DNA from: Variovorax paradoxus
Lineage (GTDB): Bacteria > Pseudomonadota > Gammaproteobacteria > Burkholderiales > Burkholderiaceae_C
Assembly: GCF_030815855.1 (NCBI RefSeq)
Contig: NZ_JAUSXG010000001.1
Location: 5,022,001-5,086,000, forward strand
Direction of reading: 5' to 3'
Length of the DNA stretch: 64,000 nucleotides
Shown: in pieces, positions 45,581 through 55,071 of the stretch
Numbering within the stretch: position 1 is the first letter of the stretch
Layout: every line of letters begins with the position of its first letter
Translations under genes and position numbers: made by a program
Notes under the pieces: generated by a model
Told to the model about the DNA's origin: nothing
Databases searched by the model: none
What the model saw: the letters and a program-made list of their open reading frames with translations, nothing else

Positions 45581-45961
45581 TCAGGCCGGCATGCTCACGT
45601 GGGCCGCGACGACGCGCCAGCCCTTGGGGGTGCGTATCCAGGTCTGGCTCTGGCGCCCGACCTGGCTGCTGCCTTCGCGCCGGAACTCGACGTTGGCGGT
45701 CGCGAAGTCGCGGCCGTAGGTGGTAATGACAGTGCGCAGCAGCTCGCGCGGCGGGCTCTGCACCGGCAGCGAGGCGCGAAAGGCGCTGATGCCGGCATGG
45801 CCGTAGTGGTTCTCCGAGAAGCCGTAGCGCAGCGTGTGCGGGCTGTTCCAGAACAGCTCGTCGAGCACTGCGGGCTGATTGGTCACGAGCGCTTCTTCAT
45901 AACGCGCGAACACGGCGCCGACTTCGGCGTGCACCTCGGGGATGTTGATCTCGAGGGTCAT
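45581..45961 (-). CDS. atzH: AtzH-like DUF3225 protein (NTF2-fold amidase)
   Basis: A 126-residue DUF3225 protein. In Pseudomonas sp. ADP, AtzH is reported to act on 1,3-dicarboxyurea, giving allophanate, with Tyr22 and Arg46 needed. Here Y21 (FARYEEAL) and R45 (HTLRYGF) occupy those positions, shifted by one. The rest ([32 protein letters not shown]) fits the family. It sits between atzF and the BMP gene. The partners atzE and atzG are absent here, so it may have another role or act on a spontaneous side product. Confidence 0.85.
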   Translation of the reverse strand: MTLEINIPEVHAEVGAVFARYEEALVTNQPAVLDELFWNSPHTLRYGFSENHYGHAGISAFRASLPVQSPPRELLRTVITTYGRDFATANVEFRREGSSQVGRQSQTWIRTPKGWRVVAAHVSMPA

Positions 45962-45986
45962 CGACGCACCTCGCGCTGGAAGAAGC

Positions 45987-47726
45987 TCATGAAGACTCCT
46001 TGATCGGTCGGGTTGAACTGGCTGCGGAAGAAGCGGCATCCGGCTGGGTGCGGCTCGCGAGGTAGGAACGCCAGCCGCCGTGGTGGCTCACGTCTTCGGC
46101 CTCGGCCAGGGCATGGCCTTCGCAGATGAAGCCATGCACCCAGCTGCCGTCGGCAAGCTCGACGCTACCGAGCCCCAGCGGAGGCGGGATCAAGGCCAGG
46201 AAGCTGCCGACCTGCGCAAGCGGAACCAACCACACTTCGAGGGCAATGGCGGTACCGCCGCCTGCGCTACGCTGCAGCCCCGGCTTGGGCGGCACGGTGC
46301 CGGGCAAGGCATGAAGCCGGTAGCGCGGCGCGGTGGTCGTGGCTCGCAGCAGCGTGGCGCCGCGCTCAGTGAGCTGGCTGTTGAGTGGCATGCCGGAAAG
46401 GTGCGCGCCGACGACGGCGATGGGCATGGTCCGCGCCGTGGTGCACAGGCCCGCAATCGAACGTGGCTCGGGCAGCGGCAAGCCGGTGGCGCCCTGCGGC
46501 AGGCCCGTGACGTGGTGATAGCGCTGGCCCAGATCGGCCAGCGCTAGGTCGCTGCCGCAGGGGGCGATCAGCGTGATGCCGAACGGCAGGCCGTCGGCGC
46601 GCAGCGAACTCGGCACCGAGATGGCGGCGTAGTCGAGCAGGTTGACGAAGTTGGTGTACGCGCCAAGGTTGCGGTTGAGCACAACCGGGTCGGCGCGCAT
46701 CTGGTCGCGCGTGTAGTGCGTGGGCGCCGTGGGCACCAGCAGCACATCGATGCCGCGCCACATTGGCTCGACCTGTTGCGCGATACCGCGCAGCCTTGTC
46801 TGCGCGTCGAACACGTCGGCAGCGCTGTAGCCGCGCCCGCTCTCGAGAATGCCGCGCACCGGTTCGATCACCTGGGAGCCGTGCGCATCGAAGAACCCGC
46901 GCACCGCGGCATAGCGCTCGGCCACCAGTGCGCTTTCATAAAGCAGCGCGGCGGCCTCGGCCAGCGGGGCGAAGGGAATCGTCACGGGCGCGCCGCCGAG
47001 CGCGACAAGCCGCGCCTGTGCGTCGCGGAAGGCCCCTTCAGCGTCGGCATCGCCGAAGAAGCTCAGCGTATCGGGCACGCCGAAGCGGAATGCCGACGGA
47101 AAAGGGTCGCTTTGCAAGGCGAGTTCCCGCGAATAGGGGTCGCGCGCGTCGGGGCCCGCGGCCGCAAGAAGCACGTCGACAGCCAAACCGACCGTGCGCG
47201 CGAAGATCGACACGCAGTCCGCGCTCTGCGCCGCGGGCACCACGCCAAACGCACTCAGCAGCCCGCGCGAAGGCTTGATGCCGACGATGTTGTTGAGCCC
47301 GGCAGGCACGCGGCCCGAGCCGGCCGTGTCGGTGCCGAGGGCGAAGTCGACCTCACCCGTGGCCACCACGTAGGCCGAACCCGAACTGGAGCCGCCCGAA
47401 ACATAGCGCGCGTCGAAGGCATTGGGCACTTCGCCATAGGGAGAGCGCGTGCCGTTCAGGCCGCAGGCGAACTGGTCGAGGTTGGTCTTGCCGAGCAGCG
47501 ATGCACCGGCATCGAGCAGTTTCCGCACCACCGCCGCGTGCTCGGCGGGCCGGCGGTCGAAGGCTGGACAGCCAGCCGTGGTGGGCACGCCGGCCACATC
47601 GATGTTGTCCTTGACGGCGAAGCGCAGGCCGGCGAGCGGGCCGCCGCCGGCCGCGCCGGCTAGCGGCTGCGCGAAGCGCGCGATCCATGCCACGCCAGTC
47701 GCCGATTCATTGTGTTCATGCACCAT
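45987..47726 (-). CDS. atzF: Allophanate hydrolase
   Basis: A 579-residue enzyme that converts allophanate to ammonia and CO2. The amidase-signature domain has K39 ([11 protein letters not shown]), cis-Ser S113 ([11 protein letters not shown]) and nucleophile S137 ([13 protein letters not shown]); the 74- and 24-residue spacings equal those I recall for AtzF. The C-terminal allophanate hydrolase domain (about 450-560, [14 protein letters not shown] ... [11 protein letters not shown]) is present, so it is not a plain amidase. It heads the nine-gene operon. A 30-bp dyad lies just upstream. Confidence 0.93.
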   Translation of the reverse strand: MVHEHNESATGVAWIARFAQPLAGAAGGGPLAGLRFAVKDNIDVAGVPTTAGCPAFDRRPAEHAAVVRKLLDAGASLLGKTNLDQFACGLNGTRSPYGEVPNAFDARYVSGGSSSGSAYVVATGEVDFALGTDTAGSGRVPAGLNNIVGIKPSRGLLSAFGVVPAAQSADCVSIFARTVGLAVDVLLAAAGPDARDPYSRELALQSDPFPSAFRFGVPDTLSFFGDADAEGAFRDAQARLVALGGAPVTIPFAPLAEAAALLYESALVAERYAAVRGFFDAHGSQVIEPVRGILESGRGYSAADVFDAQTRLRGIAQQVEPMWRGIDVLLVPTAPTHYTRDQMRADPVVLNRNLGAYTNFVNLLDYAAISVPSSLRADGLPFGITLIAPCGSDLALADLGQRYHHVTGLPQGATGLPLPEPRSIAGLCTTARTMPIAVVGAHLSGMPLNSQLTERGATLLRATTTAPRYRLHALPGTVPPKPGLQRSAGGGTAIALEVWLVPLAQVGSFLALIPPPLGLGSVELADGSWVHGFICEGHALAEAEDVSHHGGWRSYLASRTQPDAASSAASSTRPIKESS

Positions 47727-47732
47727 CTTCAG

Positions 47733-47762
47733 GCATCCAAACTTGTGTACAAGTAGAGATGC
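47733..47762. promoter_or_regulatory. 30-bp dyad, probable GntR operator of the ureide operon
   Basis: GCATC-N3-ACTTGT-GT-ACAAGT-N3-GATGC is centred at 47747.5, with all eleven base pairs of both arms matching. It starts seven bases upstream of the atzF start codon. FadR/FCD-type GntR proteins typically bind TNGTNNNACNA-like palindromes, which the core resembles, and the operon's last gene is such a regulator. Binding is inferred. Confidence 0.7.
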
Positions 47763-47918
47763 AAGCGTCGTGCCAGCGATGGTCAGGCCGCCGCAGGCGC
47801 TCGCCGTGACATGCGAAGCTGCGATACTTGCGGCACAAGTATTGAGAATTAGCCACCATGCAGCGATGGCATCGCTGCATGGATTCGAGCGGGTGAGAAA
47901 ACCGGGAGGAGGAGGAAT

Positions 47919-50549
47919 ATGGCGCTGAGATTCGCGGCCGTCGTCGGCCTTTGTTTGGCACTTGCCGCATGTGGCGGCGGAGGCGGAGGAGGTTCAGCTT
48001 TCCCTGGCGCAGTCAGCGCCGGTTCGGAAGCTCCCGCGCCGGCCGACATGGGCACCGCCCCGGCCGGCATCAGCTTTTCGCTGGCGGCGCTCGCCGGCAA
48101 CCAGCGGCCCGGCACCAGCGTCAGCCACATGGTGAAGGTCGACGTCACTCATGCAGGCGGTTTCGATGGCCCGCTCTATCTGGCGGTGGACGATCCGCAG
48201 CAGATACTGACCCAGGGCAGTGGCCTCAGCCTGGTCCGCATCGACGCGTCGAGCTACGCCGCAGTCCTGAACACCTCGGCCAGTCTCGCACCGGGCAAGT
48301 ACCAAGGGACGTTCCCCGCCTATCTCTGCAAGGATCCGGCCTGTGCCGGACGCTACGCGAGCTCACGGGTTTCCCTGCCCTACCTTGTCAACGTCACGCC
48401 CAACCCGCTGACGGCCTTCACGTGGATGAGCACCCGCGCGACCGCTCACGTGGGCGCAGCCGATCCGTCCGGGGTCGACGTGCAAATCAGTGGGCCCGCA
48501 GGCGGCTGGAAGGCCAGCACCAGCAGCAGGTGGCTCCAACTCACCCCTTCGGAAGGCACGCTGCCCGCCACCCTCAGGGCGCGGTTCGCCATCCAGGGCA
48601 TGGCTGCCGGGATCTATCAGGACCAGCTGGTCGTGCGGTCGGCGGATGGCCAGGAGGCCCGGGTCGGGTTCACGCTGGAACTGCTGCCCACGCAGTTCCG
48701 GGTCAGCACCGCGGCTTTCTCGTTCACCGGCGTCAATGGCGCAACCATCCCGCCGCAGACGCTGACATTCGATCTGGACAACGGTGTATCCGCGAGCTGG
48801 ACGGCCAACACCGCTGCGCCATGGCTACTCCTCGCGCCAGGGTCGGGCATCACACCGGGCTTGCTGACCGCGCGGGTCGACGCGAGCAAGTCCAGCCTGG
48901 CCTCGGGCGCTCACGCCACGAGCATCGAGCTTGCCTCGGCCGGGTACCCGAGCAAGACCGTGAACGCCGCGCTCACGCTCGCGAAGCCGACCTTTTCGGC
49001 GCCGTCCACCACCGTCACGCTCGGTGGCCCCAAAGGTCGCGACGAGGTCGCGCAGTCGGTCTCGGTGAGCCTGAACACCGGCGCCAACAAGTGGCCCTGG
49101 ACCCTGTCTGCGCCGCTCATCACGTGGGCCACCGTGTCGCCCACGTCCGGCAGCGTCGACGCGAGCGGCACGCCGCTGAGCTTCTCGCCGGTCGTGAGCG
49201 CCGCCGCGCCCGGCACCCATTCCGGCGTTGCGACGGTCTCGGCCAAGGTCAACGGCGACACGGTCTCGCTGCCGTTGACGGTGGTCCTGAACCGGGACAA
49301 GCGGCAGCTTCTTTCTTCTGAATGGGGCATCGGCTTCGCCAGCACGCCGGCAGGATCGGTGCTCACCAGAACCCTTCGGGTCACCGACAACTTCGAAGGT
49401 GCCCTGCCATGGACCGCCACCTCCAGTGCGCCATGGCTCTCGGTGACGAGCGGCGGCACGACCGGCACCGGACCGGATCTGGTGCTCGTCGCCAATCCGG
49501 TGCTGGCAGCGACTGGCGCACTCAGCCATGCGACGGTCACGCTGAAAACCTCGAATCCCGGCGTTGCGGACGCGATCATCCATGTCGGCCTGTGGCGTTC
49601 CAGCGAGGGTCTGAGCGCGCTGACGACGCTACCCACGGACTACGTGAACGCCGTCGCCGACACGATTCGGCCCTACGTCTACGCACACAACGGTGGCAGC
49701 TCGATCGACATCTACAACGCCCATCTCGGCACGAAGATCGGCACCATCGCGAACGCGGGGACCACGCTGGCGGAGATGGCCATCGCACCCGATGGAAGCA
49801 AGCTCTACGCAGTGGACACCGGCAGCAAGGCCATTGTCGTTGTCGATCTGGCGACCGCGTCGAAGACCGACGCCTGGCCGCTGCAAGGGAGCACTTATTC
49901 GAGCCTGAGCCTGCTGGCGATCCGCACCAATGGCAAGGACATCGTTCTTGTCGGTGACGGCGGCGCCTACGCGGATGGCCGGAGGATTGCCACGCTGTCG
50001 CCGAGCGGTTTTGGCAACGTGGTGTACGCAGCATCGTCCGACGGCCGAAGGCTCTTCTCCCACGACCGAGGCCTCAGCCCCTCCGGCGTGCAGGCGCTCG
50101 ACCTCGACTATTCGGCCATGGGGGGCGGGACCCTGATGGCAAAAGCCACCGCAGGGGCCAGCTTCATCAACGGCAGCAGCAACGGACGGGGCATTGCGGT
50201 GAACGCCGACGCGACGGCGCTCTATATCGCGTCGGGTGCGCCGTATCTTTGCTCCTCCGTGAATCCCGTCAACTTGGCCTTCATTGCGAGCCTTCCGGGC
50301 GGAGATGCCTACCCCAACAATGTCAAGGTCACGCGGGACGGCCGTGCGATCTGCGGCATCAGCGGCTTGTACTCGAGCGCCGACGTCTGGGTCCACGCGC
50401 CCGATGGAAGCCTGTTGAAGTCCTTCAAGTTCGCAGGCTACGCGAGAAACCTCCTCGAGCGCCAGCTCGTGGTGACGCCCGATGGAATGACTGCCGTCGG
50501 TCTGACGAGCGACCCTCGGATGGCGTTCATTCCGCTCGGTGCCCCGTGA
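47919..50549 (+). CDS. Large lipoprotein with BACON-like repeats and a beta-propeller
   Basis: An 876-residue protein with a signal peptide and lipobox LALAAC, followed by a run of seven glycines. Residues about 175-555 contain four Ig-like repeats, each with a Trp/Ser-Pro pattern (RWLQLTPSEGTLPA, PWLLLAPGSGITPG, TWATVSPTSGSVDA, PWLSVTSGGTTGTG), as in BACON-type domains. Residues 575-876 look like a YVTN/YncE-type beta-propeller (MAIAPDGSKLYAVDTGSKAIVVVDLATAS, VTRDGRAICGISG). It is probably a surface or periplasmic binding protein. A strong GGAGGAGGA ribosome site precedes the ATG. Function is unknown. Confidence 0.8.
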   Translation: MALRFAAVVGLCLALAACGGGGGGGSAFPGAVSAGSEAPAPADMGTAPAGISFSLAALAGNQRPGTSVSHMVKVDVTHAGGFDGPLYLAVDDPQQILTQGSGLSLVRIDASSYAAVLNTSASLAPGKYQGTFPAYLCKDPACAGRYASSRVSLPYLVNVTPNPLTAFTWMSTRATAHVGAADPSGVDVQISGPAGGWKASTSSRWLQLTPSEGTLPATLRARFAIQGMAAGIYQDQLVVRSADGQEARVGFTLELLPTQFRVSTAAFSFTGVNGATIPPQTLTFDLDNGVSASWTANTAAPWLLLAPGSGITPGLLTARVDASKSSLASGAHATSIELASAGYPSKTVNAALTLAKPTFSAPSTTVTLGGPKGRDEVAQSVSVSLNTGANKWPWTLSAPLITWATVSPTSGSVDASGTPLSFSPVVSAAAPGTHSGVATVSAKVNGDTVSLPLTVVLNRDKRQLLSSEWGIGFASTPAGSVLTRTLRVTDNFEGALPWTATSSAPWLSVTSGGTTGTGPDLVLVANPVLAATGALSHATVTLKTSNPGVADAIIHVGLWRSSEGLSALTTLPTDYVNAVADTIRPYVYAHNGGSSIDIYNAHLGTKIGTIANAGTTLAEMAIAPDGSKLYAVDTGSKAIVVVDLATASKTDAWPLQGSTYSSLSLLAIRTNGKDIVLVGDGGAYADGRRIATLSPSGFGNVVYAASSDGRRLFSHDRGLSPSGVQALDLDYSAMGGGTLMAKATAGASFINGSSNGRGIAVNADATALYIASGAPYLCSSVNPVNLAFIASLPGGDAYPNNVKVTRDGRAICGISGLYSSADVWVHAPDGSLLKSFKFAGYARNLLERQLVVTPDGMTAVGLTSDPRMAFIPLGAP

Positions 50550-50555
50550 TTGCCC

Positions 50556-50577
50556 GGCACCCGCGCACGCGGGTGCC
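50556..50577. terminator. Stem-loop between convergent genes (possible bidirectional terminator)
   Basis: GGCACCCGC and GCGGGTGCC pair around GCAC. It lies just after the lipoprotein stop and before the convergent protease stop. It lacks a T-run, so intrinsic termination is uncertain. Confidence 0.4.
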
Positions 50578-50595
50578 GCCTTCCACAAGGAACGG

Positions 50596-51462
50596 TCAGC
50601 TGCCGCGCCGGGCTTCCCGGTAAAGCTTCTCCACCTTCGGCAGGTTGGCTTCGAGCTTCTGGATGCGGTCCGGCCCGCTCGGGTGGGTGGAAAGAAAACT
50701 CAGCCCGCCCTGGTTCTTCGACGCCGTGGCCATCTTCTTCCAGAGCGACACCGAGGCTTGCGGGTCGTAGCCCGCCCGCGCCGCGAGTTCCAGGCCGACG
50801 AGATCGGCCTCCGTTTCATCGCCACGGCTGAATTTGAGGGTGAGCAGCTGCGTGCCGGCGCGGGCTGCCAGATCGCCCATCTGGCCCAGGCCCAGGAGCT
50901 GCGCGCCAATGGAGAGCGCGGCCCCCGTGCCCGCGCTCTTGGCCAAACGAGCGCGCGCATGCTCGCGCAGCGCATGGGCCATCTCGTGCCCCATCACCAT
51001 CGCGACTTCGTCGTCGCTGAGCTTGAGCTGCTCGAGGATGCCGGTGAAAAAAGCGATCTTGCCGCCCGGCATGCAGAAGGCATTGATCTGCTTGCTGCCG
51101 ATCAGGTTGACCTCCCACTTCCACTCGCGCGCCCGGGTGTTCCAGGGCGTGGCGAAGGGAATCAGGCGGTTGGCGATGGTGCGCAGCCGCTGCAGCTGGG
51201 CGTTGCCGTCGCCCGCGAGCGCACCCTTGGCGCGCGCCTGCTGGAGCAGTTGTCCGTACTGCTGAACGCCGGCCGCCTCGATCCGGTCGGCCGGCACCAG
51301 GTTGCGCGCCACGGATGCGTTGCCCACGTTGACCTGCGCCAGCGCCGGGCCGGCCAGCGCCGCTCCGGTCGCCGCAAGCAGGAAGGCTCGCCGCGGCTGC
51401 CAGGCCGGGGAGCGGGACGGCGAAGCGGCGGAAGGAAGAAGGAGCTCGCATCGTGTGCACAT
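50596..51462 (-). CDS. M48-family metalloprotease (periplasmic)
   Basis: A 288-residue zinc peptidase. A twin-arginine-like signal (QPRRAFLLAATGAALAG) ends near residue 45 at ALAQ. The catalytic HEMAH motif lies in VMGHEMAHALREHAR, with the third ligand in GDETEADLVGLELAARAGYDP and the C-terminal STHPSGPDRIQKL. It resembles LoiP/YcaL-type envelope proteases. The start at 51462 gives 45 residues before the mature part; the true start may be a little downstream. Confidence 0.87.
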   Translation of the reverse strand: MCTRCELLLPSAASPSRSPAWQPRRAFLLAATGAALAGPALAQVNVGNASVARNLVPADRIEAAGVQQYGQLLQQARAKGALAGDGNAQLQRLRTIANRLIPFATPWNTRAREWKWEVNLIGSKQINAFCMPGGKIAFFTGILEQLKLSDDEVAMVMGHEMAHALREHARARLAKSAGTGAALSIGAQLLGLGQMGDLAARAGTQLLTLKFSRGDETEADLVGLELAARAGYDPQASVSLWKKMATASKNQGGLSFLSTHPSGPDRIQKLEANLPKVEKLYREARRGS

Positions 51463-51538
51463 GCGCGGATCATAGGAACAATTGCCGACAAAAAGACGGC
51501 TCGGCGCATGCCGCGCCCTCATGGACAATCCGGGGTTC

Positions 51539-52906
51539 ATGTCTGCCCAGCCCGCCGAAACCCCCACCGCCTCTTCCCTGCCCTGGCGCGACGCGCTGAA
51601 GGTCTATCTCGAGCCCGCCACCCTGCGCATGCTGGCGCTCGGCTTTTCGGCCGGCCTGCCGCTGCTGCTGGTGCTGGGCACGTTGAGCTTCCGGCTGCGC
51701 GAGGCGGGCATCGACCGCACCACCATCGGCTACCTGAGCTGGGTCGGCCTGGCCTACGGCTTCAAGTGGGTCTGGGCGCCGCTGGTCGACCGGCTGCCGC
51801 TGCCGCCGCTGACCACGCTGCTCGGGCGCCGGCGCGGCTGGCTGCTGCTGGCGCAGGGGCTGGTGATCGCGGGGCTGATCGGCATGGCGCTCAACGACCC
51901 ACGCCAAGGTCTCGTGCCGCTGATCTGGTGCGCGCTGCTCGTGGCTTTCGGTTCGGCCACGCAAGACATCGCGCTCGACGCCTTCCGCATCGAGTCGGCC
52001 GAAACCCGCAAGCAGGCCGCGCTCGCGGCCGCTTATCAAACGGGCTATCGCCTCGCGATGATCTGGGCCGGCGCGGGCGTGCTGTGGGTTGCGGCCTGGG
52101 CCGAGGTGGCGCCGGTGGCCGGTGTCACAGGCGCGGCGGCGTACCAGAACGCGGCCTGGAAAACAGCGTACCTGGTGATGGCCGCGTCGATGGCGGTGGG
52201 CGTGCTCACGGTGCTGCTCTCGCCCGAGCCCGTGCGCCGCGCGCTGCCCAAGGCAAGGAACGCGGCCGAGTGGCTGCAAAGCGTGCTCATCGAGCCCTTT
52301 GCCGACTTCATCCGCCGCTACAAGTGGCAGGCCGCGCTGATCCTCTCGCTGATTGCCATCTACCGCATCAGCGACGTGGTGATGGGCATCATGGCCAATC
52401 CGTTCTATGTGGACATGGGCTTCACGAAGGACGAGGTGGCCACGGTCAGCAAGATCTACGGCGTGGTCATGACGCTGGTCGGCGCCTTTGTCGGCGGCGT
52501 GCTGTCGATGCGACTGGGCGTGATGCGCGTGCTGATGCTGGGCGCGGTGCTCAGCGCCGCGAGCAACCTGCTCTTTGCCTGGCTGGCCTCGCGCGGGCAC
52601 GACCTCACGGCGCTGATTGCGGTGGTGTCGGCCGACAACCTCGCCGGCGGCATCGCCTCGGCGGCGTTCATTGCCTACCTGTCGAGCCTGACGAACATCA
52701 GTTATTCCGCCACGCAGTACGCCCTGTTCAGCTCGCTGATGCTGCTGCTGCCGAAGTTCATTGCGGGCTACTCGGGCGTTTTTGTCGACGCTTACGGCTA
52801 CGCGCAATTCTTTACCGCCACGGCCCTCCTCGGGGTGCCGGTGCTGCTGCTGGTGGGGCTGGCCGCCCGGATCACCACGACCACAAGTCCCTCAGACCGT
52901 CAATAG
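51539..52906 (+). CDS. ampG: AmpG-type muropeptide MFS transporter
   Basis: A 455-residue major facilitator with about 12 transmembrane helices. Seen: the family signatures LGFSAGLPLLLVLGTLSFRL, YGFKWVWAPLVDRL, GSATQDIALDAFRIE and ISYSATQYALFSSLMLLLPK. It should import anhydro-muropeptides from the periplasm for cell-wall recycling. I chose the ATG at 51539, just before the Ala/Pro-rich leader. The divergent M48 protease also acts in the envelope. Confidence 0.93.
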   Translation: MSAQPAETPTASSLPWRDALKVYLEPATLRMLALGFSAGLPLLLVLGTLSFRLREAGIDRTTIGYLSWVGLAYGFKWVWAPLVDRLPLPPLTTLLGRRRGWLLLAQGLVIAGLIGMALNDPRQGLVPLIWCALLVAFGSATQDIALDAFRIESAETRKQAALAAAYQTGYRLAMIWAGAGVLWVAAWAEVAPVAGVTGAAAYQNAAWKTAYLVMAASMAVGVLTVLLSPEPVRRALPKARNAAEWLQSVLIEPFADFIRRYKWQAALILSLIAIYRISDVVMGIMANPFYVDMGFTKDEVATVSKIYGVVMTLVGAFVGGVLSMRLGVMRVLMLGAVLSAASNLLFAWLASRGHDLTALIAVVSADNLAGGIASAAFIAYLSSLTNISYSATQYALFSSLMLLLPKFIAGYSGVFVDAYGYAQFFTATALLGVPVLLLVGLAARITTTTSPSDRQ

Positions 52907-53032
52907 AGCACGGGCCCCATAGGAAAACAGCTGACGCTGCACGGCCCGCGCAACTGGTAGGCTGTCACTTTCCGGTTACCTCTCGCTTCGCTTCCCAGCG
53001 TTTTTACTTTCGCCCGCAACCCACAAGCAAAC

Positions 53033-54235
53033 GTGCCGCCCCGCATTTCTCCCCTTCAGATCAGCGCCTTCACGGCCACGTCGGCCGTCGGTGTCGGCAA
53101 GGAGCCGCTCGCCGAGGCGCTCGCGCAGTCGCGCAGCGGTTTGCGCGCCAACGATTTCGGCGATGCGCCGCTGCCCACCTGGATCGGCCGGGTCGACGGG
53201 ATCGAAGACATTCGCCTGCCCGAGGACCTCGCCTCCTGGGACTGCCGCAACAACCGGCTCGCCTGGCTCGGCCTGCATGCCGACGGGTTTCCCGAGGCCG
53301 TGGCGGCCGCGCGGGCCAAGTACGGGCCCTCGCGCATCGCACTCATCCTGGGCACCTCGACCTCGAGCATCGGCGAAACCGAACTGGCCTATACCCAACT
53401 CGACGCCGACGGGCTTTTTCCCGTGAACCAGCGGCGCCCCGCGGTGCACACGCCCCATTCGCTGGCCATGTTCGTGCAGCAGGTGCTAGGTCTCACCGGC
53501 CCCAGCGAGACGATATCCACCGCCTGCTCGTCGAGCGCGAAGGTGTTCGCTTCGGCCGAGCGGCTGATCCGCCTCGGGCTGGCTGACGCCGCCGTGGTGG
53601 GCGGGGTCGACACGCTGTGCGGCAGCGTGCTGTTCGGCTTCAATTCGCTCGAACTGGTGTCGAGCGAACCCTGCCGGCCTTTCGACGCGAGCCGCAAGGG
53701 CATCAGCCTCGGCGAGGCGGCCGGCTTCGCGCTGTTGGAGCGCGTGCAGGACGATGCCGCGTCGCCGCTGCGGCTGCTCGGCTATGGCGAAGCCAGCGAT
53801 GCGCACCACATGTCGACGCCGCACCCGGAAGGCCTGGGCGCCGAACGCGCGCTCGACGAGGCGCTGGCGCGCGCGGGCCTGGCGCCCGATGCCATCGACT
53901 ACATCAACATGCACGGCACGGCGAGCCAGAAGAACGACGAGGTCGAAGGCGCGCTGGTGGCGCGCCGCTTTCCGGCCACCACCCACGCCAGCTCGACCAA
54001 GGGTTTCATGGGCCACACGCTGGGCGCGGCGGGCATCGTCGAATCGGTGATCAGCCTGCTCGCCATCGAACGCGGCCTGATGCCGGGCACCGTGAACACG
54101 AACGAACTCGACACGGGCTTCGGCCCGCAGATCAAGCTGCAGCCCGCGCATGGCGAGGTCCGCTACGCGCTGACCAACTCCTTCGGCTTCGGCGGCAACA
54201 ACTGCTCGCTGGTGTTCGGCAAAGCCACCGCATGA
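53033..54235 (+). CDS. Beta-ketoacyl synthase (KAS I/II type, aryl-polyene-like)
   Basis: A 400-residue ketosynthase. The catalytic Cys165 (ISTACSSSAK) and both histidines (NMHGTASQKND; TKGFMGHTLGAAG) are present, as is the C-terminal SFGFGGNNCSLVF. It is shorter than FabF and resembles the ketosynthases of aryl-polyene/xanthomonadin clusters. The start is a GTG with no strong ribosome site; no in-frame ATG fits. It overlaps the next gene by four bases. It presumably condenses malonyl units onto an acyl carrier protein encoded elsewhere. Confidence 0.87.
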   Translation: MPPRISPLQISAFTATSAVGVGKEPLAEALAQSRSGLRANDFGDAPLPTWIGRVDGIEDIRLPEDLASWDCRNNRLAWLGLHADGFPEAVAAARAKYGPSRIALILGTSTSSIGETELAYTQLDADGLFPVNQRRPAVHTPHSLAMFVQQVLGLTGPSETISTACSSSAKVFASAERLIRLGLADAAVVGGVDTLCGSVLFGFNSLELVSSEPCRPFDASRKGISLGEAAGFALLERVQDDAASPLRLLGYGEASDAHHMSTPHPEGLGAERALDEALARAGLAPDAIDYINMHGTASQKNDEVEGALVARRFPATTHASSTKGFMGHTLGAAGIVESVISLLAIERGLMPGTVNTNELDTGFGPQIKLQPAHGEVRYALTNSFGFGGNNCSLVFGKATA

Positions 54236-55065
54236 AGCACGCTCCCACGCCCCCGACCCTCTATATCGAAGGCCCGGCCTTCTGGACGCCCACCCTGCCC
54301 GGCTGGGACGCCGCCCGCGCGGCTTTCCGCGGCGAAGGCACGCTGACCGATCCGCCCGCCAAGCGGCCGTCACCGCAGGTGCTGGCACCGGCCGAGCGCC
54401 GCCGCGCACCCGACACGGTGGCCCTCGCGCTCGAGGTGGCCGCCGCATCGATGGCGGGCTCGGGCCGCAATGCGGCCGACGTGCCCTGCGTGTTCGTCTC
54501 GGCGCACGGCGATCTTTCGATCAACGACTACATGTGCAGCACGCTCGCGACCGACCCGACGGTGCTGTCGCCCACGCGCTTTCACAACTCGGTGCACAAC
54601 GCGGCTGTGGGCTACTGGACCATCGGCACCGGCTGCATGGCCGCCAGCAACTCGGTTTCGGCCTACGAGAACAGCTTTGCCGCCGGCTTGCTCGAAGCCG
54701 CGGTGCAGTGCGCGGCCGATCACTCGCCGGTGCTGCTGGTGGGCTACGACACCCCCACCGTGGGCGCGCTGACCTCGGTGACCGACAGCCAGGGCCTCCT
54801 GGCCGTGGCGCTGGTGATAGCGCCCGAGCGCACCGAGCGCACCGTGGCGTCCTTCGACTGGTCGACGGAGAGCGGCAACGGCAGCGTGCCGGCGCCGCTG
54901 TCCGACGCCGCGAAGACGCTGGCGCACATCAACCCGATGGCGCATGCGCTCGGCCTGTTCGAGTCGCTGGCGCGCTTGGCGGACGGCGACCTGCCCGCGC
55001 CCCTGGACCTGCCGCTTTCTTCCACCCTGGCGCTGCGGCTGCAACTGCGGCAGGTCCGGGACTGA
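54232..55065 (+). CDS. Beta-ketoacyl synthase-like chain-length factor
   Basis: A 277-residue protein of the Ketoacyl-synt_2 type. Seen: CVFVSAHGDLSINDYMCSTLA, FHNSVHNAAVGYWTIGTG, and CMAASNSVSAYENSFAAGLLEA. It lacks the second ketosynthase half and its histidines, so it is unlikely to condense by itself. Such proteins pair with a ketosynthase to set chain length in aryl polyene synthesis. Its start overlaps the ketosynthase stop (ATGA) and it ends six bases before the FAD protein start. Confidence 0.83.
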   Translation: MKHAPTPPTLYIEGPAFWTPTLPGWDAARAAFRGEGTLTDPPAKRPSPQVLAPAERRRAPDTVALALEVAAASMAGSGRNAADVPCVFVSAHGDLSINDYMCSTLATDPTVLSPTRFHNSVHNAAVGYWTIGTGCMAASNSVSAYENSFAAGLLEAAVQCAADHSPVLLVGYDTPTVGALTSVTDSQGLLAVALVIAPERTERTVASFDWSTESGNGSVPAPLSDAAKTLAHINPMAHALGLFESLARLADGDLPAPLDLPLSSTLALRLQLRQVRD

Positions 55066-55071
55066 AGCTCC

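Noticed and set aside
50539..53586. Plus-strand open frame of 1015 codons
   Set aside because: It crosses the protease, ampG and ketosynthase genes in the wrong frames; it is a chance frame in GC-rich DNA.
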